Origin: Leptodactylus fallax
Taxonomy: Eukaryota; Chordata; Amphibia; Anura; Leptodactylidae
Direction: 5' to 3'
DNA: 64,000 nucleotides
NCBI GenBank assembly: GCA_947044405.1
Contig: CAMRHE010000356.1
Coordinates: 620,001-684,000 of the forward strand
Numbering within the stretch: the first letter of the stretch is position 1; every line of letters starts with the position of its first letter. This document shows positions 24,517 through 35,887 of this stretch, piece after piece. The notes beneath the pieces were generated by a model that was given only the letters and a program-made list of their open reading frames with translations, ran no database searches and was not told where the DNA came from. The position numbers and the translations under genes were made by a program.

Positions 24517-27500
24517 CTGTATACTAATGACAGTGAAATTCCATATCGCTTCCAATTGTTTTGGCACCTTAGAGGCTCTGCAAATGGGGACATGGTACCT
24601 GAAAATGATTCCAGTAAAATCTGTCATCCAAAAGCTAAATAGCCCTTCCATGTTCCCCTATAGCAGTTTACCACCACATATGGGGTATTGTGGTATTCAG
24701 GAGAAATTGTGTACGAACTGTGAGTTGCTTTTTGACCTTTAAACCTTTGTGAAGATGAAATTTTGGGGCTAAAGCAACATTTTATCAGAATAAAGGAATT
24801 TTTCATTTTCACAACTCAATAGTAATAAATTCTGTGAAAAAAAATGTAGAGTCAAAATACACACTATACCCTTTAATAAATTCCTTGAGGGGTCTAGTTT
24901 CCAAAATAAAACCTTATCTAGAATGGAGACTGAAGCCCTGGCAGGAGAGAAAAAAACCCCTAAAGCCCTTTTTCAGCTAATTTGCATAAGAATAAAACAC
25001 TGATTTTCATGAAAATGGAGCTGCAATGCAGAATAAGAAAGGCATATTTGGAAAATGTAGAGGTAGTCCTACAAGGTACTGTCATTAGTTTAATACCAAT
25101 ATTCCTGCTGACAGACTCCCTCTAAGCTGTTCTCCTTCTCCTTATCTTCAATATCACTGCTTGTTTACATTATATTGGTCTCTGTATTCAGCCTCCATGG
25201 AGAAAGGAGGGGCAGAGAATTCTCCTGCCAGCTGGTTAATTGATTTATTGCCTCATTCTGTGTAGCCTCTTATCTACAAACATAACAGTGTTAAAAGTGT
25301 ATAGTGTAGTAGAGCGTAGAAGCAACAGTTATATAGGTTTTCTTTTTTATCCCCCTCCCCTCTTCATAGATCTATATGTAGAAAGTAACTCTGCCTGAAA
25401 AGTGAAGAACACATATTTCTTAATAAGATTTATTACAAAGTTTAAAATATTAACCTGTACTATTCATTTACAAAAAGTTATTTATATATGGAGGAACGCT
25501 TTAAGGCAACTGAAGTGTATTACCCAATAATAAAGGCTATAACAATTCCTTGTTCAGTGTCTCTGTTATCCTTGGGTGTAAATCCAGAGATAACCATGCA
25601 ATATACAACAAGCACAAGGATGCTGCTGGCTTGAGTTGAAAACCAGGAAATGGGGAAAAGGGGAAAGGAGACAGGTGATACCTTGAGATGAGAAGATGCC
25701 ATTAAGGCGAGTCAGTGAGATTTCACTTATGAACTTTTTTAGCTCTTCTTTTATCCCTTTCTTATTATTTTCTCTGAATCCTCTATGCTATTTAATTTAG
25801 CATGGTACTATAGGGCATAATAGGGTGATAGTGGAGGTTGTGGTCATCTTTATCAGGTTGGTTGCCTTAAATAGGTAGGGTGGAATATAGGGCTTATTAA
25901 GGATAGTTCCCGAGTGGTTTGGCGGAAGTGAATATTATTGAGATTTTTTTTTTTTTTTTTACATAATAAATGCTACATTTTATTTGGCCATTGCCCATTA
26001 TATGACCATTCTGGTGACTGAAGATTCAAATGTTTTCTGTGATTTGTATCTTTTCTTGATCCCAACTAAGCTACAACTAGGATTGTCCAACGGCTATGTT
26101 TATTTATTGGTTTTGTGATTTTAGGGTGTCAGCTGGCAGCATTGCATCAACCTAACCAAAAGATAATATCGGTAGGTCATTATCAGTACTATATTTGTGA
26201 TGGTAACTCTACAAAACTGACAGTGAGTTTAATGAAAGCTATATTAATCTAGATTGCGCTAGTGGTGACTGTATGTAGCCAGAACTTCAACATGGCACTC
26301 TGGCTCTGTAAAAGAAAGAGGAGAATTTGAAGCTTTTTAAACTAAATTGCTGGTTTTTTTTTTATCAAAGAGCTTAATCATTAGGTTGTATTTTGGTAAA
26401 GAAAGCATATTTTTTCTTCCGTGTGTGAGAGAAACCTAAAAAAGAACCAGGTTTCAAAAGTGGGAAGAGAGACAAATGTTCCACTTTATTCTTTATATCA
26501 GTGTAGGGTTTGGTCTGTCTAATAAGTCTCATTATAGTAGACATCTAAGATGGCAACTCAAGAAATGTTTGATCTACTCACACAGAGCCTCCCAGCTTGG
26601 GGAAGAACAAGAGTTGTTTGTGGGAGTCATGATACTGAAATGTATAGTGTTTTGAAGTGATAGGCCATTGGCCTGTCACTCTGGTAGCTACAAAAGCTAA
26701 ACTGTATCTTGAGGCTACCTAACCTTGGAGATGACAATCTAGTGAAAGAATAATCTCGCTTATGGTTTGTGGAGCTACACTGCTATGATTTAAGCCCATG
26801 GTTAACAATGGAGGTACATTTGAGAGTCCATGGCAAAAACAGTCTTGATCCTGAGCACTGTTTCCCATCAAGCTTTAAGTAAAACATAGATAAGGCTTTA
26901 ACAAATGGTTTCCATGTCCTACTTTCAGCCTTTTATGGAGAGATGTCAATGAATGTCGGGTTTAACTCAAGAAGGGCAACTAAATTCATTTTCCTCCTGT
27001 TTCACACTCCTTAATAGAATATAGTTTTGTGTTCTGTTATTATGTGGAGGCCACATGTAGATTTTTTTTCTCTCTGGGCAGTGCTAGAGAGAAGGCAATG
27101 ACAGTTGTGTTATGTTTGGCTGAGATTAGAAGTTTTACATTGGGTCCGTTGTCTTTGGTTCCATATCCTTCATTTCCTAGTACATGACTCTGACACAGAC
27201 TAACAGCTCACATACAAAATCTAATAAAAACATGTCAGTGTCTGGATCTCCTTCTCTGTTCAGCCACACTTAATCCTAATTTAGCTTCTTCCGAACGGAA
27301 ACTGTCGCTGAAATTAATTTTTAAACTGGAGAGAAAGAAGTGCCGAAGTTACAATTTATTCATGTTGATGCATAACAATCCTATGTCATTGCAACACTTG
27401 GACCTAGTGATATAGTTCGTCAACACTCTGTCAGAATACAACATCGAGATACATCATGTTTTGCTTTAATCAAACCCTTCAAAGGCAGAAATACAGTAAT

Positions 27501-27738
27501 GACACGAATTTCATTTTGTATAATGTATTGTATAGAAATATCAAAGCCATATGATAATCCAAACAAAAAAGCAAACAAGTTTTAGTTTTTGCTGTTATGT
27601 GTTAAGTCTAAATTAATAGGAAAAAAACCTGCTTCATAGTTAGGGTTCTGAAAATATCTCCCTGAAATATATTTCTACATACAGTAAGTGTTATATATTT
27701 TAGTAGGTGTGATTTTCAAATGATTCAGTGTAATACCT
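24517..27738. other. Intergenic between ADAMTSL3 and SAXO2
   Basis: No exon or complete element seen. A block near 25430-25510 (TTTATTACAAAGTTT, TATATATGGAGGAACGCTTT) resembles one arm of the foldback at 46249-46640. T runs occur near 25950 and 27062. Confidence 0.45.
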
Positions 27739-27744
27739 TTTATT
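27739..27744 (-). terminator. SAXO2: Polyadenylation signal of SAXO2
   Basis: AATAAA on the - strand, 99 bases beyond the stop codon. Position fits a short 3' UTR; it is the nearest hexamer downstream. Confidence 0.6.
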
Positions 27745-27842
27745 GAAAGCTGAAAAAAAGTACAGTATTTTAAGGTCTTCTTAAAGATTTCAGGGTACAC
27801 TTGAATTATGATATCACAGCAATTGCTTTTGCAAGGTTCTTC

Positions 27843-28801
27843 TCATTTGTACTGGCAAAAGAATTTTTTTTCCGGAGTATCAATCTTCCTAAACATTTTA
27901 TGGCCTCGGCTATCAACACTCTCAAAGACATAACCTGGTGGTAATGGGTAAATTGCAGGGCAAATCTCATTCTTCTTGGGTGTAAAATCTGAGCGGTATA
28001 AGGTTCCACTTTCAAATGGGGCCGAGTTTCGAAGTGCTGCATTAGAAGGCTTAAAACTTTCAGTTGGGTGTATTTCATATGGAAGATAGTGGGACTTGAA
28101 CGTAGTTAACCCATCAAATTTTCCAGAAGGCTTGGGAATCTGATGGTCTTTCTTGATCATTTCTTGACGTCTAGCTTCCCAGGCCCTAAAATCTTCCTTC
28201 ATTGTGGAATTTCCTTGGAAGGGAACATTGCTTCTTCTTCCATGAGATACAGGTCGAATTGGGGCAACATAATTTAGCTGATGTGGAACATAATCTAAAT
28301 GAGTTGTAGTATCTAACTCCATGTGAGTAGTAGGTGGATTATATTCCAGAGATTTTTGGACATGGTGTGGAGGAACTTGCCATGGCTGAAAGCTATCACG
28401 GAATTCAGTGCTGCCATTGAATTTAGCATCACTACCAACTTTTTTATGCTCAGGTTTAAAGCTTTTTGTTATTTCACCAAAAGCACCTTTAAAATTGAGA
28501 CGATGGGTGGTGAGATCTTCAAATGGCTGACTGCTCGGCTTATACTCTTGTTTTTCTCTTGCAGCCCTTGGTTCTATTTTATAAGGAACATATGAAGTAC
28601 GATGGTTTGTAGTGCCATCAAAAGGTATGTCACTGTGTTTTGCTACACCAGGTGGCTTGAAACTCTCTCTTGGCTGCATTTCTTTTGGGAAAAAGTCATC
28701 CTGGAATGTAGTTGCATTTCCAAATTTAACATTTGGTGGTTGGTAATAATGTTCTGGCTTAGCAAGTTCTCTTTTTTGGATGTCCCATGGTCTGTAGTCA
28801 T
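27843..28801 (-). CDS. SAXO2: SAXO2 exon 4: eight or nine Mn repeats and C-terminus
   Basis: Acceptor TTTTATTTAAAG ahead of ATGACTACAGACC; phase 1 joins G+AT to give Asp. It encodes Mn-type repeats about 30-40 residues apart: YRDDYRPWDI (at the junction), TTFQDDFFPKEM, TTNHRTSYVPYKI, TTHRLNFKGAFG, STEFRDSFQPWQV, TTTHLDYVPHQL, STMKEDFRAWEA, TTFKSHYLPYEI and TLYRSDFTPKKN. It ends YVFESVDSRGHKMFRKIDT...KKFFCQYK and TGA. In SAXO proteins the Mn modules bind and stabilise ciliary and flagellar microtubules. The repeat TTHRLNFKGAFG lacks the usual Pro-aromatic ending and may be a degenerate module. Confidence 0.94.
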
Positions 28802-30412
28802 CTTTAAATAAAATAAAAGTGTCAACCATGCTGGATAAATAATGCATTATTTATACTATTTGTCATTATAGATGCATCAATATCATATATACCTAGTTTT
28901 AAATTGTTTTGTTTTTAATAGTAAAAGGAAATTTTACTGGAAATGACTATTATGTTGGCCTCTTAAAAATACTTTATAATATTTTTAAACATTTTTACTT
29001 AGGGGGTGAGATCAGTAGTATAATACACCGCAATACCTCTGTGACAGCCATTAAGACTCTGCCTCTGGCAGCATCCAGATCAACTGTTTGGGTCCACTGA
29101 CCTGGGTCTGCCATCAAGTGAAGGTCCAAGCTGAACAGTAGCGGAATGAGTCTGGTATTTAGATATATTAAGACAAGCCTCTAACCCCGAAAAGGCCTGC
29201 CCATGTCCCCTTTGATCCCTCCTAGTCTCTATATGCCCCCATAGAGTAAAAGTGCCCTTCTCTGTGTAACATATAGTGATGAAGTCTCTGCTCCTTAGTA
29301 CCCCCACACAGTATAATGCCACCTTAGTTCCTCTACATCCTCTATCTTCAAGGGGCCATTAGTAATTTTGTATAAATGTAGCTATGCCAGTTAGGCATAT
29401 TTATATTTATAGGTCGTTGAAGGCAACCATAAGGCTGAAGGTAACCTTAATAGAGCCCCCATGAGTAATGCTATTACCTGCAGGGAGGGCACTATTGAGG
29501 ATATGTAATGGAGCCCTAATAGTGCCCCTTACAGGTAATAGTCCTCCCCCCCCATATAGGTAATGCTACTAACGTTGGGTAGGCACAATTACAGTAACAG
29601 TACCCTTACAGTGCCCCTCCAGATAATAGTGCCCCGCCACATATGCAATGTTATTACCTGTGGGGTGGCACTATTATGGTAATAGTGCCCTAATCGTGTC
29701 CTCCCCCCCCCCCCACAGGTAACAGTTCCCTTCCCGACATAAGTAATGTTACCTGTGAGAAGGGGTGTCACTATTACTGTAATAATGCCCTAAAGCACCC
29801 TCCCCACAGGTAATAGTCTTCCCCCTGCACACACATAAGTAATGCTATTACCTGTGGGGGGGGGGGGGCAATATTATAGTAATAGTGGCCTAATAGCCTC
29901 CCACCCCCACATACCATTCAATGCTATAATTATATTATATTTACAGTGCACTGATGCTACAAGCATGACTTTCTCTGGCAACAGCCTGTGTGCATCTTCT
30001 ATTTACCTCTACCCCATGGTCCATGGTACCGCTAGGAGGAAAATAGAAGATGCACACAGGCTGTGTGCCAGAGAAGGTCCCACTGTCTGATTCATTGCTC
30101 TGTAAGTACCATAATTGTACAGGATGGGAAGAGGGGCACCTGAAGGTTACCCTAAATCTATGGGGAAGGCGGGGGCGCTGGGAGAGATTTACAGGCCAAA
30201 GTGCAGCTTTGCACTTACTTTGTACACCCAAACTGCTTGAAAGTGCTGCCCCCTCAGGGGCTTGCCGGCCGACCGCAAAGCAGAAGTATAATGTTCCTAC
30301 ACAATATAATGTTCCACTGGTGACTCCCACATGGTAGTATAATGCTCCATTGGCTCCCCCTCCATATGGTATAATGCCCCTTGACTTCCCCTCCACACAG
30401 TAAAATGCCCCA
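28802..30412. repeat. SAXO2 intron with degenerate tandem repeats
   Basis: From about 29220 to 30410 imperfect units carry TAATAGTGCCC, AGGTAATAGT, ATTACCTGTGGGG and GTATAATGCCCC, with C and G runs (for example 29700-29716, 29857-29869). One inverted pair around 29985-30065 is TGTGTGCATCTTCTATTT with its complement. The LINE at 30413 is inserted into this array. No coding content. Confidence 0.6.
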
Positions 30413-30569
30413 TGGGGGGGGCGTGGCTTGGAGCCGACTGAGATGGCCGCTGTTCTTTGAAGCTCCGAGGCCTCACAGTAGTCCAGCGGCTCGTAGCGAC
30501 TAACCAGCACCGGTGACACCCGGAATTCAGGGCGCGAAAGGGTCCTCTGCTTCCCAGGACTGCGGCACT

Positions 30570-31847
30570 ATGGCGAAACAGGGGGGAAAAAAAGGCCCCC
30601 CAAAGCGGCTGACCGACTTTTTCGCCGCAGCAGACTCGGCCCAAGATGGCACCGGTGGTTCCTCTCTGCACCCGCTGCCGCGGGCGGCGGGCCGCTCCGG
30701 CGCGGATCACAACGGCACTCCAGGTGAGCAGCAATTACACCTGGAGGCCTCTGGTGACAGTCCTGGCTCCCAGGTCAGCCAGGTAAGAGCTTTAGAGGGC
30801 CAGCAGCAGGCTTCAAAGAGGGGACTACAACCCCCATCTTCACCTACTTCAGCCCTTGTCAGCCATCCTGAGGTTCCTCCTGCAGAAGCATCCTCCCAGG
30901 CAGATAACACTACTCCCACACAAAGCCCTGTAAAGCAAAGGATGAGATGGGATACCACGTTTAGTTTTGACTCTCGCCCGGCTGCAGAAGATCCCCAATT
31001 AGGTGATTCAGATGCACTCCAGGCTATCCCTGCAGGTACCCAATCGGCCTCTGAGTCCTTCTTGAAGGATATAATGCTGGCATTGCATCGGTCTATTCAG
31101 AAGGATATTACTAAGGCGATTACGTCCGTATCCTCCACGGTTGATTCTCTTGGCAACAGAATAGACCATGTTGAGAACAAAATGAGTGAATTTGCTGAGG
31201 CACACAACACTATAGTGGATGCCCACAATGATCTTGAGGAAGAATTAGCAGCGGTCAAACTTAAACTTGCTGACATGGAAGATAGGAATAGGCGGAACAA
31301 TGTCAAGTTTCGTGGCATACCAGAATCAGTCGCTGCTAGGGACTTGACTCCTTATTTACAATGTTTAATGAAAACTATCCTGCCACAATGCTCTGACGCG
31401 GATCTCATAATAGACAGGGCCCACCGTCTGCCGAAGCCGAAGGGGATGCCGGATCATATCCCTAGAGATGCCCTCGCCCGCATACATTTCTACCATGTCA
31501 AAGATCGTCTCATGCTTGAGTCGAGGAAAAGGCCACCTTTGCCTGAACCGTTTAAAGAAATTCAACTTTACGCTGACCTTTCTCAGGCTACCATTGCTGC
31601 CAGAAGAGAGCTTGCTCCTGTTACAGCGGTCCTCCGGCACCACAACATTCCCTACAAGTGGGGATTCCCAACTAAAGTCATCGTGAACAGGAATGGAATG
31701 ACTTCTACCTTTAACTCCTTTGACACCGAGAGTAACCTGCTCCACCAATGGAACCTGCCGCCACCTGCGCCTAATGTCCCGAAACCTTCAAGGCCCGAGT
31801 CCCATAAGTTGGACCCTCCATGGAAGTCTACCACCTCCGCCGAGTGA
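30570..31847 (+). CDS. LINE ORF1 protein (RNA-binding, coiled coil), 425 aa
   Basis: Nucleic-acid chaperone of an L1-type retrotransposon; it packages element RNA in cytoplasmic particles. The ATG at 30570 (MAKQGGKKGPPKRLTDFF) is chosen because it follows the 5' UTR and gives a basic N-terminus. Residues 1-150 are low-complexity and Pro/Ser-rich. About 185-240 is a heptad-rich coiled coil (TVDSLGNRIDHVENKM, DLEEELAAVKLKLADMEDRN). From about 240 RRNNVKFRGIPE begins the RRM-like region (the Transposase_22 family), including DRAHRLPKPK and the C-terminal domain ending HNIPYKWGFPTKV. No stop or frameshift. Confidence 0.92.
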   Translation: MAKQGGKKGPPKRLTDFFAAADSAQDGTGGSSLHPLPRAAGRSGADHNGTPGEQQLHLEASGDSPGSQVSQVRALEGQQQASKRGLQPPSSPTSALVSHPEVPPAEASSQADNTTPTQSPVKQRMRWDTTFSFDSRPAAEDPQLGDSDALQAIPAGTQSASESFLKDIMLALHRSIQKDITKAITSVSSTVDSLGNRIDHVENKMSEFAEAHNTIVDAHNDLEEELAAVKLKLADMEDRNRRNNVKFRGIPESVAARDLTPYLQCLMKTILPQCSDADLIIDRAHRLPKPKGMPDHIPRDALARIHFYHVKDRLMLESRKRPPLPEPFKEIQLYADLSQATIAARRELAPVTAVLRHHNIPYKWGFPTKVIVNRNGMTSTFNSFDTESNLLHQWNLPPPAPNVPKPSRPESHKLDPPWKSTTSAE

Positions 31848-32113
31848 ACAGCTCATTATGGACGTACTGTGAGTCACCTGTGGTGTGTTTTGTACCTCCC
31901 TTTTTATGGCAAACTTCCCCCCAAGTTTGCGCAGTACTACACTGCTCGGTTGTGTAACATTATTTTCTCTCCCCTTACTGTTAACTAGTTATGTGTTGAC
32001 TAATGACAATACCGAATTGTTCTTCTCTAGGCCTGAGAGATGTCATTTTAGCGTTATCCTCCTGTCCGACCCTCTATACTACCAGTCTGTATTACTAATT
32101 CTTGATAATATTA

Positions 32114-35100
32114 ATGGGTGTTAAATTACTGTCACTTAATGTGAGGGGACTAAATAGTCCCTTTAAGCGTTCACTGTTGTGGAAAGAGGCTCTCAGATCT
32201 GCAGCAGATGTAATTTGCATACAGGAGACGCATTTCTGTGACTCTCATCCACCAAAGTTCTCTCACAAATTGTTCCCTCATATCTTTTGTTCCAATGCCA
32301 CCAAGAAGGCTTCGGGTGTCCTCATAGCGGTAAAACATACAGTGTCATTTCAGTTAATACATGTCAGTTCAGATCCCAAGGGCCGCTATGTAGCGCTCAC
32401 CTGTCTGCTTGACAGCTGCCCCATCACTATTGTAAACGTATATTGTCCTAATGCGTCTCAGATTTCCTTTTTAAATTCAGTAATGAAGAAGTGTAGGAAG
32501 CATGCTCAGGGCCAGGTTCAATTATGCGGTAATTTCAATATTGTGCATGACGCTGCTGCTGACTCCACCTATCGCGGCAAGCATCCACCTCAACAATTAG
32601 GCCCTTGGCTCCGGCAGGCGGAACTTCACGATGTTTGGCGGTGCTTCCATTCCTCTGAGAAGAATTATACGTACTACTCTGCTCGTCACCAATCCTACTC
32701 CAGAATAGACATGTTCCTAGCCCAGAGTGATATGCTACTTAGAGTGCAAAGTTGTGAAATAGGAAATATCACGTGGTCGGACCATGCGCCTATCATACTT
32801 AGTATCCACTTAGCGGGCACAGTGGCTCCCCCCGTGTCATGGCGAAACAATACATATGTCATGTCTCTGAAATCGGTAACCGAGAAATTGCATACTGACA
32901 TTGCCGAATTCTTTGACATTAATTCCCCCTCGGTAGAGGATAAGTTTTGCCTCTGGAATTCGCATAAAGCATTTGTCAGGGGTCTAATGATTCAGCATGC
33001 TGCGCGCTTTAAGCGCACTCGACTGAAAACGATGAGGGAGCTACTTGCTTCTATTGCAACTCTAGAGCAGAAGCACAAAGTTGACCCTAACCCTGCCCTG
33101 TCGAATGCTCTGCGGAAGGCCAGGGATGACTTGAGTGCCCATTTACTGGTGGATTTTGAAAAACACACTAAACGTGTGAAAGCCTCCTATTACCGGTCGT
33201 ACAATAAAGCCAGTAAGCTAATGGCACAGAGAGTTAAGGCAGCAAGGATTAAATCTAAAATTCCATTTCTTGTGTCTAAAGCGACCACAGATAAAATCTT
33301 CCACCCCCAACAAATTGCTGATGAATTTAGTAAATATTATCAGGACCTGTATAACTTGAAAGATGACTTGGACACCACGCAGCCTTCCATGATAGATGTT
33401 AACCGATTCCTGTGCTCTTTGCACCTTCCCTCTGTTGCACCTGCACAGCTGCAGTCTTTAAATGCTTCTATTTCCACTCAGGAAGTGGCTAGGGCGATTG
33501 ATGGTTTAAAGCTTAATAAATCTCCCGGCCCAGATGGGTTCTCTGGGGAATACTACAAGCTGTTCAAGCCACTTATCCTTGCTCACCTTACTGAGGTGTT
33601 TAACTTAGCAATGGTGACAGGTACCTTTCCCCGTGAGATGCTATCCGCAACGATTGTGACATTACCCAAACCAGGCAAGGACCCCTCCCGACCCTCTAAC
33701 TACCGGCCCATATCACTATTGAATGCGGACGTTAAGTTGTTTGCGAAGGTACTTGCGAACAGGCTTCTCGATGTCATGCCCACACTGATAGGAGGAGACC
33801 AGGTTGGATTCACTAAGGGAAGACAGGCCCCAGATGGCACGAGGCGTGTGATCGCGCTGATTGCCGCGGCCCAGGCTCGGCGGACGCCTTCTCTGCTCCT
33901 GTCCCTGGATGCGGAGAAGGCGTTTGATAGGGTACATTGGGGGTATCTTTTCGAGGTTCTCCATAAATTTGGTTTTTCTGGTCCCATTGCTACTGCAATC
34001 TCTGCACTCTACTCTAGCCCATCCGCTCGGGTGCTGGCGAATGGGGTCCTGTCCTGCCCCTTCAACATTACCAATGGCACGAGACAGGGGTGCCCATTGT
34101 CCCCTTTGATATTTTCATTGGTGATGGAGCCTTTGGCCGAAAGGATCAGGACACATCCGGATCTGTCTGGTATCAGGTTGGACCGGACAGACCACAGAAT
34201 TAACCTATTCGCGGATGATGTGATTCTGTCCCTCACCTACTCTAATAACATGCTCTGTACTGTATCTCAAATTCTGAAAGATTTCGGAGAGTTATCATAT
34301 TATAAAGTTAATGAATCCAAGTCCCAGATTTTAGGAATTAGTATGTCTCCAAACAATATATGCGACATCAAAAACACATCGCCCTATCAATGGTGCTCGC
34401 ACGCTATACCTTATCTAGGGATACAGCTCACTCCAAACCCAAAGGATTTAGTTAAGGCCAACTTTCCAGGCCTGCTGGCTATCCTCCAGAAGGAGCTTGA
34501 TGGGTTAACTAAATTTGAGCATAGTTGGATGGGAAGAATAGTGCTATATAAAATGCTGATCCTTCCCAGGATACTTTATTACTTCAGAACACTAGTGATA
34601 CCGATACCAAAGTCCACCTTCCTGAGTTTCCAAAAACAAATGATGTCCTTTATATGGAATGGTGGCAAACCCAGAATAGCACTCCATACAATGTTTAAAT
34701 CAAGAGACAATGGGGGTATGGGTGTACCAAACTTGTATCACTATTATTTAGCCATAGTTTTAGGTCAACTCCAATTCTGGTTTACAACGAACCATGACAA
34801 ACTGTGGCCAGCTATGGAGGCTCAAATGGTTCAGACTTCTGACTGGGAGGGTTACCTTTTAGCGTCAGGCCCCAGGAATGGATCTTCCATATCTGCTCCA
34901 CCGGCTGTACAGGCTACGATTGGGGCATGGCATGCATTGTGTACTCTGCAGGATGGGGATGCCCCTACGGTAGCACTGAATCTTCCCATTACGACGCTCC
35001 CCCACGAGATACCACATTTATCCCTAAACGTGTGGCGCAGGTGTGGGGTAAAGTATGTCTCTGACCTGTATAGGGGTGGCACTAGGGCGCCCTTCCCCGT

Positions 35101-35887
35101 GTTGAAAGAGACATTTGATCTGCCCGCAAGGGAAGCATACACATACACCAGATTGACTTCCTACTTGTCTGACACGACATCGACTCAGGTACGCCTGCCA
35201 CAGTCGGCCGCCGACCTCTTACACCCACAGGCTTCCACAGCGGCTTATAAAACTAAAGCCCTGTATCGAATTTTGAATATGGATTGCACTTTCCGCAAAA
35301 CTAAACACATGATCCTTTGGGAGGAGGACATAGGTAGTAGATTTGAGGTTGGTCACTGGCGAGAGGCGATCAGATGGGCTAAGCGATCCACAGTATGTGC
35401 CTCACATTGGGAGCAATATAGCAAATTACTACTACGCTGGTATTACCCTCCTTTACGCATAGCTAAGTTCTACCCATCGTGTTCACCTCTTTGTTGGAGG
35501 GGATGCGGGGAGAACGGCTCTTTATTCCATGTGTTCTGGCACTGCCCACTCATTCAGCCCTTTTGGGTTTCTGTGTTTTCCTTGGTTAATGGCCTGTGTG
35601 GCGGAGTGGTGGGGTATACACCTGAACTGGCACTCCTCCTGCTGGGTATTCACATGATACCTGGTAGACATAGAACAGTCGTCTGTCAGGTGCTAGGGGC
35701 TGGCCGCCTACTTATTGCGAGAAGATGGAAGTCTACTGCATGCCCGGCCTTGACAGAGTTAATTTCAGTGGTGTCCTTGAACTATCAATACGAGCGCATT
35801 TGTGCATGTAATGGAGGGGGCCTGGATAGATTCAGGACGCACTGGGAGTCATGGGCAGAGGCATTCCCCCCACCGTACACTCATTGA
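32114..35887 (+). CDS. LINE ORF2: endonuclease and reverse transcriptase, 1257 aa
   Basis: Start ATG at 32114 (MGVKLLSLNVRGLNSPFK). The N-terminal APE-type endonuclease shows N9, E38 in CIQETH and the WSDHAP motif near residue 220. The catalytic GDFN motif reads GNFN at 139-142 (codon AAT at 32531-32533), so the Asp is Asn. The reverse transcriptase has KSPGPDGF, LPKPGKDPSRPSNYRPISLL, LSLDAEKAFD (D599), RQGCPLSP and FADD (D701, D702), all intact. The C-terminal Cys/His motif is CWRGCG...HVFWHC. The frame is fully open over 3.8 kb. The sister LINE at 57976 keeps GGDFN, so the change is specific to this copy and probably abolishes endonuclease nicking; reverse transcription may be unaffected. 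Confidence 0.93.
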   Translation: MGVKLLSLNVRGLNSPFKRSLLWKEALRSAADVICIQETHFCDSHPPKFSHKLFPHIFCSNATKKASGVLIAVKHTVSFQLIHVSSDPKGRYVALTCLLDSCPITIVNVYCPNASQISFLNSVMKKCRKHAQGQVQLCGNFNIVHDAAADSTYRGKHPPQQLGPWLRQAELHDVWRCFHSSEKNYTYYSARHQSYSRIDMFLAQSDMLLRVQSCEIGNITWSDHAPIILSIHLAGTVAPPVSWRNNTYVMSLKSVTEKLHTDIAEFFDINSPSVEDKFCLWNSHKAFVRGLMIQHAARFKRTRLKTMRELLASIATLEQKHKVDPNPALSNALRKARDDLSAHLLVDFEKHTKRVKASYYRSYNKASKLMAQRVKAARIKSKIPFLVSKATTDKIFHPQQIADEFSKYYQDLYNLKDDLDTTQPSMIDVNRFLCSLHLPSVAPAQLQSLNASISTQEVARAIDGLKLNKSPGPDGFSGEYYKLFKPLILAHLTEVFNLAMVTGTFPREMLSATIVTLPKPGKDPSRPSNYRPISLLNADVKLFAKVLANRLLDVMPTLIGGDQVGFTKGRQAPDGTRRVIALIAAAQARRTPSLLLSLDAEKAFDRVHWGYLFEVLHKFGFSGPIATAISALYSSPSARVLANGVLSCPFNITNGTRQGCPLSPLIFSLVMEPLAERIRTHPDLSGIRLDRTDHRINLFADDVILSLTYSNNMLCTVSQILKDFGELSYYKVNESKSQILGISMSPNNICDIKNTSPYQWCSHAIPYLGIQLTPNPKDLVKANFPGLLAILQKELDGLTKFEHSWMGRIVLYKMLILPRILYYFRTLVIPIPKSTFLSFQKQMMSFIWNGGKPRIALHTMFKSRDNGGMGVPNLYHYYLAIVLGQLQFWFTTNHDKLWPAMEAQMVQTSDWEGYLLASGPRNGSSISAPPAVQATIGAWHALCTLQDGDAPTVALNLPITTLPHEIPHLSLNVWRRCGVKYVSDLYRGGTRAPFPVLKETFDLPAREAYTYTRLTSYLSDTTSTQVRLPQSAADLLHPQASTAAYKTKALYRILNMDCTFRKTKHMILWEEDIGSRFEVGHWREAIRWAKRSTVCASHWEQYSKLLLRWYYPPLRIAKFYPSCSPLCWRGCGENGSLFHVFWHCPLIQPFWVSVFSLVNGLCGGVVGYTPELALLLLGIHMIPGRHRTVVCQVLGAGRLLIARRWKSTACPALTELISVVSLNYQYERICACNGGGLDRFRTHWESWAEAFPPPYTH

